The notes: generated by a model not told the origin, from the sequence alone. A stretch of 13,069 nucleotides of DNA from Symbiodinium natans (GCA_905221605.1 CAJNDS010001610.1:1-13069); one strand, 5' to 3'. Counted from the stretch's first letter, positions 1-7,389 are shown. Made by a program: numbers and translations.

Positions 1-140
1 CCCCCCCACCCCCCCACCCCCCCCACCCCACCCCCGCCCCACAGCCCGCCCACCCTCTCCATCCCCCCAACCCCCCCCACCCCCCTCCCAAGCGGAAAAC
101 CATTGCCAACGAATGACACAGTGGCCACGTTCCCCCCCCC
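1..140. repeat. C-rich low-complexity tract with fold-back relic (alpha)
   Basis: Runs of C broken by single A residues fill 1-92. Then comes a short relic of the fold-back module (GTGGCCACGTTCCCC near 121-136) and another C run. The same order (C-tract, GGCCACGTTCCCC, TCAACCCCTCT, GAAGCGCCTCTT) is found at 6985-7390 in the gamma unit. The left edge lies outside the window. Confidence 0.85.
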
Positions 141-162
141 TCAACCCCTCTGAAGCGCCTCT

Positions 163-211
163 TCTGGCCCAGACCCCCATTCTGGGCTTGAAAACCTGGG
201 TCTGGGCCAGA
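163..211. repeat. 14-bp perfect inverted repeat (hairpin module, alpha)
   Basis: The left arm TCTGGCCCAGACCC (163-176) and right arm GGGTCTGGGCCAGA (198-211) are exact reverse complements around a 21-nt spacer. The module recurs in every unit (4128, 7390) and as a fragment at about 1298-1333, each followed by a GCTTTGCGGGG word. No coding signal. It may be a dispersed element end or a structured non-coding element; function unknown. Confidence 0.85.
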
Positions 212-247
212 TGAAGGCTTTGCGGGGTGAGAGCCAAAAAGAGCCAC

Positions 248-361
248 GGTCACCGGGGAACTTTCAGACACAGGCGGTCACCGGGGCACTAATTCCAAAG
301 CAACCATGTGGAAGCCAGGCAGCCAAAACAACCAGCGAGACGGCCAGCACGGTCACCGGGG
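248..361. repeat. GGTCACCGGGG-bracketed module (alpha, first occurrence)
   Basis: Three copies of the 11-mer GGTCACCGGGG lie at 248-258, 276-286 and 351-361. The 276-361 segment has an inner block (GCACTAATTCCAAAG, ACCATGTGGAAGCCAGGCAG) also seen at 1845-1949, 5018-5122, 7470-7555 and 8385-8489. Direct repeats bounding a short insert are compatible with a small mobile or duplicated cassette, but no terminal inverted repeats are evident. Confidence 0.75.
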
Positions 362-655
362 AACTTTAGATCAGCGCCCCATCAAGCAAAGCAAAAATCC
401 AATCAGCGCCCCAGCAAGCACGAACAAACCCAGTAAGTAAGCAAGCAGCACCCCGCCCCCACCCCGACAACAAAGAACGAATACGGGTAGTTGGTTCTAG
501 GGTGGGTTGGGGATTGGCTCGAACTGAAATGGTTCGAGGGTGGGGTGGGGGAAAACAAAACATGAGGTTAACAAATTAGTTTTTTTGTCAATCCGGACCA
601 ACACTTTTGGTTCTACCTTCGGTCTGGGGAAAGCAAGCGCGAAGACAAGGGACAT
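362..655. other. Non-coding spacer, conserved between units
   Basis: No supported gene. The sequence from GAACGAATACGGGTAG (about 476) through GGTTCTACCTTCGGTCTGGGG (about 608-628) recurs at about 4332-4462 and 7679-7832 with few changes. Open frames here give low-complexity, repeat-derived peptides present on both strands and are not called. A weak RNA polymerase III B-box look-alike (GGTTCGAG at 534) is not conserved in the beta unit. Confidence 0.7.
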
Positions 656-883
656 GCGACAAAGCCGACGAGCACGAAGGGAGGGGACATACGACAAACC
701 CTAAGAGCGCGAAGGGAAGGGACCTGCGACGAATCTGCAGACCTTTCATCAAACCATACGAGCACGAAGGGAGGGGACATACGACAAACCCTACGAGCAC
801 GAAGGGAGGCATACGACAAACCCTAAGAGCACGAAGGAAGAGGGCGTACGACAAACCTGTAGACCTTTCGACAAACCCTACGA

Positions 884-1839
884 GCACGAAGGGAGGGGAC
901 ATACGACAAACCTCTAAAATAAACCCGTACATTTCTCAATGTTTTGGGATTCTCTGCAAGCAGAAGAAAAGGGACATACGACAAAGCCGACGAGCACGAA
1001 GGGAGGGGACATACGACAAACCTCTGAAAATAAACCCTCAGTTTCTTAATTCTTGGGATTCTCTGCAAGCAGACAAAGAGGGACATACGACAAAGCCGAC
1101 GAGCACGAAGGGAGGCGACATATGACAAAATCTAAGAGCACGAAGGGAGGGGACGTACGACAAACCTGTAGACCTCTCATCAAACCTTACGAGCATGAAG
1201 GGAGGGACATACGACAAACCCTACGAGCACGAAGAGAGGGGACACACGACAAACCTCTAGGCCTCTCATCAAACCCTACGAGCAGGAGCCAACATGACCC
1301 TGGGCTTGAAAACCTGGGTCTGGGCCAGATCAAGATGAAGGCTTTGCGGGGCCGGGCAACGCAGCAGCCCCTTCTCAGTGTTTCTCATCTTGGGTGGTCC
1401 GAGGGTGGGGTGGGGAAAAGCAACTGCACGAAGGGAGGGGACATACGGCAAACCTCTAAAATAAACCCGCACATTTCTCAATGTTTTGGGATTCTCTGCA
1501 AGCAGAAGAAAAGGGACATACGACAAAGCCGACGAGCACGAAGGGAGGGGACATACGACAAACCTCTGAAAATAGAACCTCAGTTTCTTAATTCTTGGGA
1601 TTCTCTGCAAGCAGACAAAGAGGGACATACGACAAAGCCGACGAGCACGAAGGGAGGCGACATACGACAAAATCTAAGAGCACGAAGGGAGGGGACGTAC
1701 GACAAACCTGTAGACCTCTCATCAAACCCTACGAGCATGAAGGGAGGGACATACGACAAACCCTACGAGCACGAAGAGAGTGGACATACGACAAACCTCT
1801 AGGCCTCTCATCAAACCCTACGAGCAGGAGCCAACATGA
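884..1839. repeat. 542-bp-offset direct duplication inside the minisatellite
   Basis: Positions 884-1297 and 1426-1839 (414 bp each) match at a constant offset of 542 with only scattered substitutions. Both copies start at GCACGAAGGGAGGGGACATACG and end at GAGCAGGAGCCAACATGA. The beta and gamma units have a single version of this segment, so the duplication is specific to alpha. Confidence 0.9.
1298..1425. other. Captured hairpin-module fragment between duplicated blocks
   Basis: This segment starts CCCTGGGCTTGAAAACCTGG and contains GGTCTGGGCCAGAT, GCTTTGCGGGGCCGGG and TCATCTTGGGTGGTCCGAGG. It matches the right half of the hairpin module plus its downstream spacer at about 4148-4270 in beta. 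It lies exactly between the two 414-bp copies, suggesting recombination between units of alpha and beta type. Confidence 0.8.
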
Positions 1840-1844
1840 GGCGA

Positions 1845-1949
1845 GGTCACCGGGGCACTAATTGGAAAGAAACCATGTGGAAGGCAGGCAGCTTAAAGTG
1901 TGCCAAACACAACCAACAAGACGGCCAAAAATAGGCAGGGTCACCGGGG
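1845..1949. repeat. GGTCACCGGGG-bracketed module (alpha, second occurrence)
   Basis: GGTCACCGGGG at 1845-1855 and again at 1939-1949 flank an 83-bp core containing GCACTAATTGGAAAG, AACCATGTGGAAG and AACAAGACGGCCAAAAATAG. It sits exactly between the minisatellite and the 15/21-bp array, and identically placed copies occur in beta and gamma. Confidence 0.85.
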
Positions 1950-2505
1950 AAAACGAACACGAGCAAAGTGAATATGAGCAGAAAGATAACGAATACGAGT
2001 AGACTGACGTCGAGCAGAGAGAGAACGAATACGAGCAGAATGAATACGAGCAGAAAGAGAATGAGTACGAGCAGACTCAGTACGAGCAGAAAGACAGCGA
2101 AAACGAGCGGACTGAAATCGAGCAGAGAGAGAACGAATACGTGCAGAAAAAGCACGAACATGAGCAGAAAGAGAACGAACACGAGCAAAATGAATATGAG
2201 CAGAAAGAGAACGAATACGAGCAGAATGATTACGAGCAGAGAGAGAACGAAGACGAGCAGACTGAAATCGAGCAGAGAGAGAGAGCGAATACGAACAGAA
2301 TGAATACGAGAAGAAAAACAACGAAAACGAGCGGAATGAAAACGAGCAGAGAGAGAACGAATACGAGCAGAATGAATACGAGCAGGAACGAGAACGAACA
2401 GATCAGAAAAAGAACGAATACGAGCAGAATGAATACGAGCAGAAAGAAACGCATACGAGCAGAATGGAAACCAAGCAGAATGACAAAAAACACGAGAAGA
2501 ATGAA
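1950..2505. repeat. 15/21-bp GAATACGAGCAG array (alpha)
   Basis: Tandem units of 15 bp (AATGAATACGAGCAG) and 21 bp (AAAGAGAACG plus AATACGAGCAG) with variants. Read in one plus frame the units encode Asn/Glu/Gln/Tyr-rich peptides (NEYEQ, KENEYEQ), but the frame is broken by a TAG near 1998 and later by AG-dinucleotide length changes. I treat it as satellite DNA; a decayed repetitive protein gene is a weaker alternative. Confidence 0.85.
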
Positions 2506-2650
2506 TAAATGAGGTTGGAGGACAGGGCTTGCTGAGGAAAAATGTGAACTTTATATTTCTTAATGTTTTGGGATTCTCTGGGTGGGTGGGTTTTTTTCTA
2601 GAGTCCAGACAGCGGCTCTACTAGAGATTGCTCTACCCAGAGCTGCTGAA
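2506..2650. other. Unit-end junction block abutting telomere tract (alpha/beta)
   Basis: A 145-bp non-repetitive block ends AGAGCTGCTGAA directly against CCCTAAA. It includes TTTCTTAATGTTTTGGGATT and TCTAGAGTCCAGACAGCGG. A near-identical copy with only a few changes lies at 5914-6057 and also runs straight into a telomere tract. No coding signal. Confidence 0.85.
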
Positions 2651-3320
2651 CCCTAAACCCTAAACCCTAAACCCTAAACCCTAAACCCTAAACCCTAAAC
2701 CCTAAACCCTAAACCCTAAACCCTAAACCCTAAACCCTAAACCCTAAACCCTAAACCCTAAACCCTAAACCCTAAATCCCTAAACCCTAAAATCCCTAAA
2801 CCCTAAAATCCCTAAACCCTAAACCCTAACCCTAAACCTAAACCCTAAACCCTAAACCCTAACCCTAACCCTAAAACCTAAAAACCCTAACCCTAAAACC
2901 TAACCCTAAACCCGAAACCTAAACCCTAAACCCTAAAAACCCTAAACCCTAACACCCTAACCTAAACCCTAACCCTAAACCCTAACCCTAACCTAAACCC
3001 TAACCTAACACTAACCCTACCACCTAAACCCTAACACCCTAACCCCTAAACCATAAACCCTAACCCCTAAACCCTAAACCCTAAACCCTAAACCCTAAAC
3101 CCTAAACCCTAAACCCTAAACCCTAAACCCTAAACCCTAAACCCTAAACCCTAAACCCTAAACCCTAAACCCTAAACCCTAAACCCTAAACCCTAACCCA
3201 TAAACCCTAAACCCTAAACCCTAAACCCTAAACCCTAAACCCTAAACCCTAAACCCTAAACCCTAAACCCTAAACCCTAAACCCTAAACCCTAAACCCTA
3301 AACCCTAAACCCTAAACCCT
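2651..3320 (+). repeat. Interstitial telomere tract (CCCTAAA)n, ~670 bp
   Basis: About 670 bp of CCCTAAA, the C-rich telomere strand. Both ends (2651-2774 and 3063-3320) are almost perfect 7-mers, with one interruption near 3194. The middle (about 2775-3062) is degenerate, with CCCTAAAAT, CCCTAA, CCTAAA and ACACCCTAA variants. Orientation with the C-strand 5'->3' on + means a native telomere of this polarity would end toward coordinate 1. It is internal here, flanked by subtelomeric modules on both sides. Confidence 0.97.
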
Positions 3321-3876
3321 CGCTTTCATTAAGATTTAAACTTTAAAAATGGGAAACGTGGCCATTGGCAAAAATACCGTGGCCATTGACAAAAAAACCG
3401 TGGCCATTGGCAAAAAAACCGTGGCCATTGGCAAAAAAGCCGTGGCCATTGGCAAAAAAGCCGTGGCCATTGGCAAATTCGCCAATGGCCACGGGAAAGT
3501 TGCCAATGGCCACGGCTTTTTGGCCAATGGCCACCAATGTCATTAAGGTTGGTCGCCAAAATGGGTTTTTCAAACCCAATTCGCACAAAATGCCCCCCAA
3601 CCTTAATGGGGAACGTGGCCATTGGCAAAAAAGCCGTGGCCATTGGCAACTTTTCGGGCTTTTTGCCAATGGCCACGGCTTTTTTGCCAATGGCCACGTT
3701 CCCCATTAAGGTTGGGCCCCAACCTTAATGGGGAACGTGGCCATTGGCAAAAAAGCCGTGGCCATTGGCAAGTGGCATTTGCCAATGGCCCCGGCTTTTT
3801 TGCCAATGGCCACGGCTTTTTTGCCAATGGCCACGGCTTTTTTGCCAATGGCCACGGCTTTTTTGCCTTTTTTTTG
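3321..3876. repeat. Fold-back module of inverted 21-bp words (beta)
   Basis: Forward copies of GTGGCCATTGGC plus an A5-A6 run and GCC (from about 3357) alternate with their reverse complement (GGC, T5-T6, GCCAATGGCCAC). Blocks of forward and reverse words, joined by GGGGAACG/CGTTCCCC and CCTTAAT/ATTAAGG sequences, make nested hairpins. Peptides in both strands (such as MAKKPWPLA and ANGHGFF) are reads of this word and its complement, so no gene is called. About 30 AT-rich bases separate it from the telomere tract. Confidence 0.92.
3596..3771. repeat. Three alternating 54-bp perfect arms, incl. 109-bp palindrome (beta)
   Basis: Arm 3596-3649 is the exact reverse complement of 3663-3716 (13-nt loop), which is in turn the exact reverse complement of 3718-3771 around the single base C3717. 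The second pair forms a 109-bp near-loopless palindrome. The middle arm can therefore pair with either neighbour. Confidence 0.95.
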
Positions 3877-4123
3877 CCCCCCACCCCCCACCCTCCCCTC
3901 CCCCCCACACCACCCACCCCCCCCCCACCCCGCCCCACCCCCCCCCCACCCCCCCCACCCCCACCCCCACCCCCCCCCCCACCCCCCCACCCCCCCCCAC
4001 CCCCCCTCCCCCCACCCCCCCCCACCCCCCCCCCCCCCCCCCCCACCCCCCCCCCCCCCACCCCCCCCCCACCCCCCCCACCCACCCCCCCCCCCCCCCC
4101 ACCTACCCCCCCCGCCCCCTTCC
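3877..4123 (+). repeat. C-rich tract (beta)
   Basis: About 250 bp of C with isolated A and a few T or G. It directly follows the T-run of the last fold-back word and ends just before the TCTGGCCCAGACCC hairpin. Pro/His-rich or Gly-rich open frames on either strand are trivial consequences of the composition. Confidence 0.95.
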
Positions 4124-4127
4124 CTCT

Positions 4128-4176
4128 TCTGGCCCAGACCCCCATTCTGGGCTTGAAAACCTGGGTCTGAGCCAGA
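4128..4176. repeat. Inverted-repeat hairpin module (beta)
   Basis: Arm TCTGGCCCAGACCC (4128-4141) pairs with GGGTCTGAGCCAGA (4163-4176), with one mismatch relative to the perfect alpha and gamma copies. Confidence 0.85.
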
Positions 4177-4480
4177 TCCAGATGAAGGCTTTGCGGGGCC
4201 GGGAATGCGGCGGCCCCTTCTTAGTGTTTCTCATCTTGGGTGGTCCGAGGGTGGGGTGGGGAAAAGCAACTTCCGGACCCCCATTCTGGGGTTGGAAACC
4301 TGGATGAGGGCTTCGCAAGCAAGAGAGAGAACGAATACGGGTAGTTGGTTCTAGGGTGGGTTGGGGATTGGCTCGAACTGGAATGGTTGGAGGGTGGGGT
4401 GGGGGGAAAACAAAACATTTTTGTCAATCCGGACCAACACTTTTGGTTCTACCTTCGGTCTGGGGAAAGCAAGCGCGAAG
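4177..4480. other. Non-coding spacer (beta)
   Basis: This contains GCTTTGCGGGGCCGGG, TCATCTTGGGTGGTCCGAGG, a second partial hairpin word (CCCCCATTCTGGGGTTGG near 4268) and then the conserved GAACGAATACGGGTAG to GGTTCTACCTTCGGTC block. The first part matches 1325-1425 in alpha. The GGTCACCGGGG module found here in alpha and gamma is absent. I see no gene. Confidence 0.7.
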
Positions 4481-5011
4481 ACAAGAGGCATGCGACAAAA
4501 CCGACGAGCACGAAGGGAGGGGACATACGACAAACCCTAAGAGCGCGAAGCAGAGGGAAAGGGACATACGACAAAGCCGACGAGCACGAAGGGAGGGGAC
4601 ATACGACAAACCCTAAGAACACCAAGGGAGGGGACGTACGACAAACCTGTAGACCTCTCATCAAACCCTACGAGCACGAAGGGAGGGGACATACGACAAA
4701 CCCTACGAGCACGAAGGGAGGGGACATACGGCAAACCTCTGAAAATACAATCTCAGTTTCTTAATTCTTGGGATTCTTTGCAAGAAGACGAAGAGGGACA
4801 CACGACAAAGCCGACGAGCACGAAGAGAGGCGACATACGACAAAATCTAAGAGCACGAAGGGAGGGGACGTGCGACAAACCTGTAGACCTCTCATCAAAC
4901 CCTACGAGCATGAAGGAACGGACATACGACAAACCCTACGAGCACGAAGAGAGGGGACATACGACAAACCTCTAGGCCTCTCATCAAACCCTACGAGCAG
5001 GAGCCAACATG
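4481..5011. repeat. ~35-bp minisatellite array (beta)
   Basis: Same degenerate unit as 656-1839 (ACGAGCACGAAGGGAGG, GGACATACGACAAACC), shorter and with one GGGATTCTTTGCAAGAAGA word. It ends with the shared GAGCAGGAGCCAACATGA. Confidence 0.9.
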
Positions 5012-5017
5012 AGGCGA

Positions 5018-5122
5018 GGTCACCGGGGCACTAATTGGAAAGCAACCATGTGGAAGCCAGGCAGCTTAAAGTGTGCCAAACACAATCAACAAGACGGCCA
5101 AAAATAGGCAGGGTCACCGGGG
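5018..5122. repeat. GGTCACCGGGG-bracketed module (beta)
   Basis: 11-mers at 5018-5028 and 5112-5122 flank the same core as at 1845-1949, with substitutions (e.g. AAAGCAACC for AAAGAAACC). Confidence 0.85.
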
Positions 5123-5913
5123 AAAACGACACGAGCAAAGTGAATATGAGCAGAGAGAGAGAACGAATACGAGTAGACTGACATCGAGCAGAGAGAGAAC
5201 GAATACGAGCAGAATGAATACGAGCAGAAAGAGAACGAGTACGAGCAGACTCAGTACGAGCAGAAAGACAGCGAAAACGAGCGGACTGAAATCGAGCAGA
5301 GAGAGAGAACGAACACGAGCAGAAAGAGCACGAACACGAGCAGCAAGAGAACGAACACGAGCAAAATGAATATGAGCCGAAAGAGAACGAATACGAGTAG
5401 ACTGACGTCGAGCAGAGAGAGAACGAATACGAGCAGAATGAATACGAGCAGAAGAGAACGAGTACGAGCAGACTCAGTACGAGCAGAAAGACAGCGAAAA
5501 CGAGCGGACTGAAATCGAGCAGAGAGAGAGAACGAACACGCGCAGAAAGAGCACAAATACGAGCAGAAAGAGAACGAACACGAGCAAAATGAATATGAGC
5601 AGAAAGAGAACGAATACGAGCAGAATGATTACGAGCAGAGAGAGAACGAAGACGAGCAGACTGAAATCGAGCAGAGAGAGAGAACGAATACGAACAGAAT
5701 GAATACGAGAAGAAAAACAACGAAAACGAGCGGACTGAAATCGAGCAGAGAGAGAACGAATACGAGCAGAATGAATACGAGCAGAACGAGAACGAACACG
5801 AGACGAGCAGATCAGAAAAGAACGAATTCGAGCAGAATGAATACGAGCAGAAAGAAACGCATACGAGCAGAATGGAAACCAAGCAGAATGACAAAGAACA
5901 CGAGCAGAATGAA
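5123..5913. repeat. 15/21-bp GAATACGAGCAG array with higher-order repeat (beta)
   Basis: The longest version of this array, about 790 bp. A block starting GAATACGAGTAGACTGAC at 5165 recurs at 5389, giving a 224-bp higher-order repeat not seen in alpha or gamma. In-frame TAG codons (GAGTAG) interrupt the plus frame. Long minus-strand frames (Ser/Phe/Cys-rich) are shadows of the repeat. Confidence 0.9.
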
Positions 5914-6057
5914 TAAATGAGGTTGGAAGACAGGGCTTGCTGAGGAAAATGAGAACTTTATATTTCTTAATGTTTTGGGATTCTCTGGGTGGGTGGGTTT
6001 TTTTCTAGAGTCCAGACAGCGGCTCTACTAGAGATTGCTCGACCCAGAGCTGCTGAA
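5914..6057. other. Unit-end junction block abutting telomere tract (beta/gamma)
   Basis: Near-identical copy of 2506-2650, ending GAGCTGCTGAA and followed by CCCCCTAAACCC. The conserved end suggests the block and its telomere junction were copied together. Confidence 0.85.
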
Positions 6058-6386
6058 CCCCCTAAACCCTAAACCCTAAACCCTAAACCCTAAACCCTAA
6101 ACCCTAAACCCTAAACCCTAAACCCTAAACCCTAAACCCTAAACCCTAAACCCTAAACCCTAAACCCTAAACCCTAAACCCTAAACCCTAAACCCTAAAC
6201 CCTAAACCCTAAACCCTAAACCCTAAACCCTAAACCCTAAACCCTAAACCCTAAACCCTAAACCCTAAACCCTAAACCCTAAACCCTAAACCCTAAACCC
6301 TAAACCCTAAACCCTAAACCCCTAAACCCTAAACCCCTAAACCCTTAAACCCGTAAACCCTAAACCCTAAACCCTAAACCCTAAAC
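6058..6386 (+). repeat. Interstitial telomere tract (CCCTAAA)n, ~330 bp
   Basis: Nearly perfect CCCTAAA from about 6060 to 6320. Variant 7/8-mers (CCCCTAAA, CCCTTAAA, CCCGTAAA) cluster at the right edge (about 6320-6360). Same orientation as the 2651-3320 tract but half as long. Confidence 0.97.
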
Positions 6387-6984
6387 TCTCTCTATCATAT
6401 AATAATTTAAACCTTAATGGGGAACGTGGCCATTGGCAAAAAAACCGTATGCCATTTGGCAAAAAACAAAAACACCGTGGCCATTGGCAAAAAAGCCGTG
6501 GCCATTGGCAAAAAGGCCGTGGCCATTGGCAAATTCGCCAATGGCCACGGGAAAGTTGCCAATGGCCACGGCTTTTTTGCCAATGGCCACCAATGTCATT
6601 AAGGTTGGTCGCCAAAATGGGTTTTTCAAACCCAATTCGCACAAAATGCCCCCCAACCTGAATGGGGAACGTGGCCATTGGCAAAAAAGCCGTGGCCATT
6701 GGCAACTTTTCGGGCTTTTTGCCAATGGCCACGGCTTTTTTGCCAATGGCCACGTTCCCCATTAAGGTTGGGCCCCAACCTTAATGGGGAACGTGGCCAT
6801 TGGCAAAAAAGCCGTGGCCATTGGCAAGTGGCATTTGCCAATGGCCACGGGAAAGTTGCCAATGGCCACGGGAAAGTTGCCAATGGCCACGGGAAAGTTG
6901 CCAATGGCCACGGCTTTTTTGCCAATGGCCACGGCTTTTTTTTGCCAATGGCCACGGCTTTTTTGCCAATGGCCACGGCTTTTT
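6387..6984. repeat. Fold-back module of inverted 21-bp words (gamma)
   Basis: Same design as 3321-3876, with a different number of forward and reverse words and a three-fold GGGAAAGTTGCCAATGGCCAC variant run at about 6849-6909. It begins after an AT-rich spacer that differs from that in beta. One variant word reads CCGTATGCCATTTGGC (6445-6460). No gene is called. Confidence 0.92.
6652..6827. repeat. Alternating 54-bp arms incl. 109-bp palindrome (gamma)
   Basis: Arms 6652-6705, 6719-6772 and 6774-6827. The last two are exact reverse complements around C6773. The first arm has a single T-to-G change (ACCTGAAT for ACCTTAAT) and is otherwise identical to beta. Confidence 0.94.
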
Positions 6985-7330
6985 CCCACCCCACCCCCCC
7001 CACCCCCCCCACCACCCCCCCACCCCCCCCCACCCCCCCCCCCCCCCCACCCACCCCACCCCCCCCACCCCCCCCACCCCCCCTCCCCCCCCTCCACCCC
7101 CCCCACCCCCCCCCACCCCCCCCCCCCACCCCCCACACCCGCCCGCCACCCCCCCCCCCCACCCCCCCCCACCCCCCCACCCCCCACCCCCCCCCCCCCC
7201 CCCACCCCGGCCCCCACCCCCCCCCACCCCCCCCACCCCCCCCACCCCCCCCACCCCCCCCACCGGACCCCCCCCACCCCCCCACCACCCCCCCCCCTCC
7301 CCATCCCCCCAACCCCCAACCCCCCCAACC
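6985..7330 (+). repeat. C-rich tract (gamma)
   Basis: About 345 bp of C with single A spacers and rare G or T, following the fold-back module. It ends near CCCCCAACCACGAATCAGCAC. As in beta, Pro- or Gly-rich open frames here are compositional. Confidence 0.95.
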
Positions 7331-7389
7331 ACGAATCAGCACAATGGCCACGTTCCCCCCCCCCCTCAACCCCTCTCTGAAGCGCCTCT
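7331..7389. other. Fold-back relic between C-tract and hairpin (gamma)
   Basis: It contains AATGGCCACGTTCCCC, a C-run and TCTGAAGCGCCTCT, matching 104-162 of alpha. It ties the left end of the window to the same unit structure. Confidence 0.75.

Larger units (their letters stand above)
656..1839. repeat. ~35-bp minisatellite array (alpha)
   Basis: Degenerate copies of a roughly 35-bp unit run through the region: ACGAGCACGAAGGGAGG followed by GGACATACGACAAACCCT. Variants end in AAACCTCT or AAACCTGT, with interspersed words such as GGGATTCTCTGCAAGCAGA. Because 35 is not a multiple of three and the unit lacks stops in most frames, several frames stay open for 100-250 codons on both strands; the predicted peptides are only the repeat read in rotating frames. 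No gene is called. Confidence 0.9.

Noticed and set aside
489-545. tRNA-like or SINE promoter (AGTTGG ... GGTTCGAG)
   Set aside because: The B-box match is partial and is lost in the beta unit (GGTTGGAG); no tRNA fold or poly-T terminator at the proper distance.
607-1802. Plus- and minus-strand open frames of 100-250 codons in the minisatellite
   Set aside because: They are the 35-bp unit read in rotating frames, with equally long frames on both strands, no non-repeat domain and no conserved start across units.
2651-3320. Ancient telomere-telomere fusion site
   Set aside because: The repeat keeps one orientation throughout and in the second tract; a fusion would switch from CCCTAAA to TTTAGGG.
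3603-4307. Pro-rich (+) and Gly-rich (-) proteins over the fold-back and C-rich tracts, also at 6626-7550
   Set aside because: Composition-driven: any frame of a C/A tract lacks stops. The remaining residues repeat the 21-bp word. No domain or conserved frame.
5031-5894. 287-codon minus-strand frame rich in Ser, Cys, Phe and Tyr
   Set aside because: Complement of the 15/21-bp satellite; it changes character after each AG-length variant and has no counterpart of equal length in alpha or gamma.
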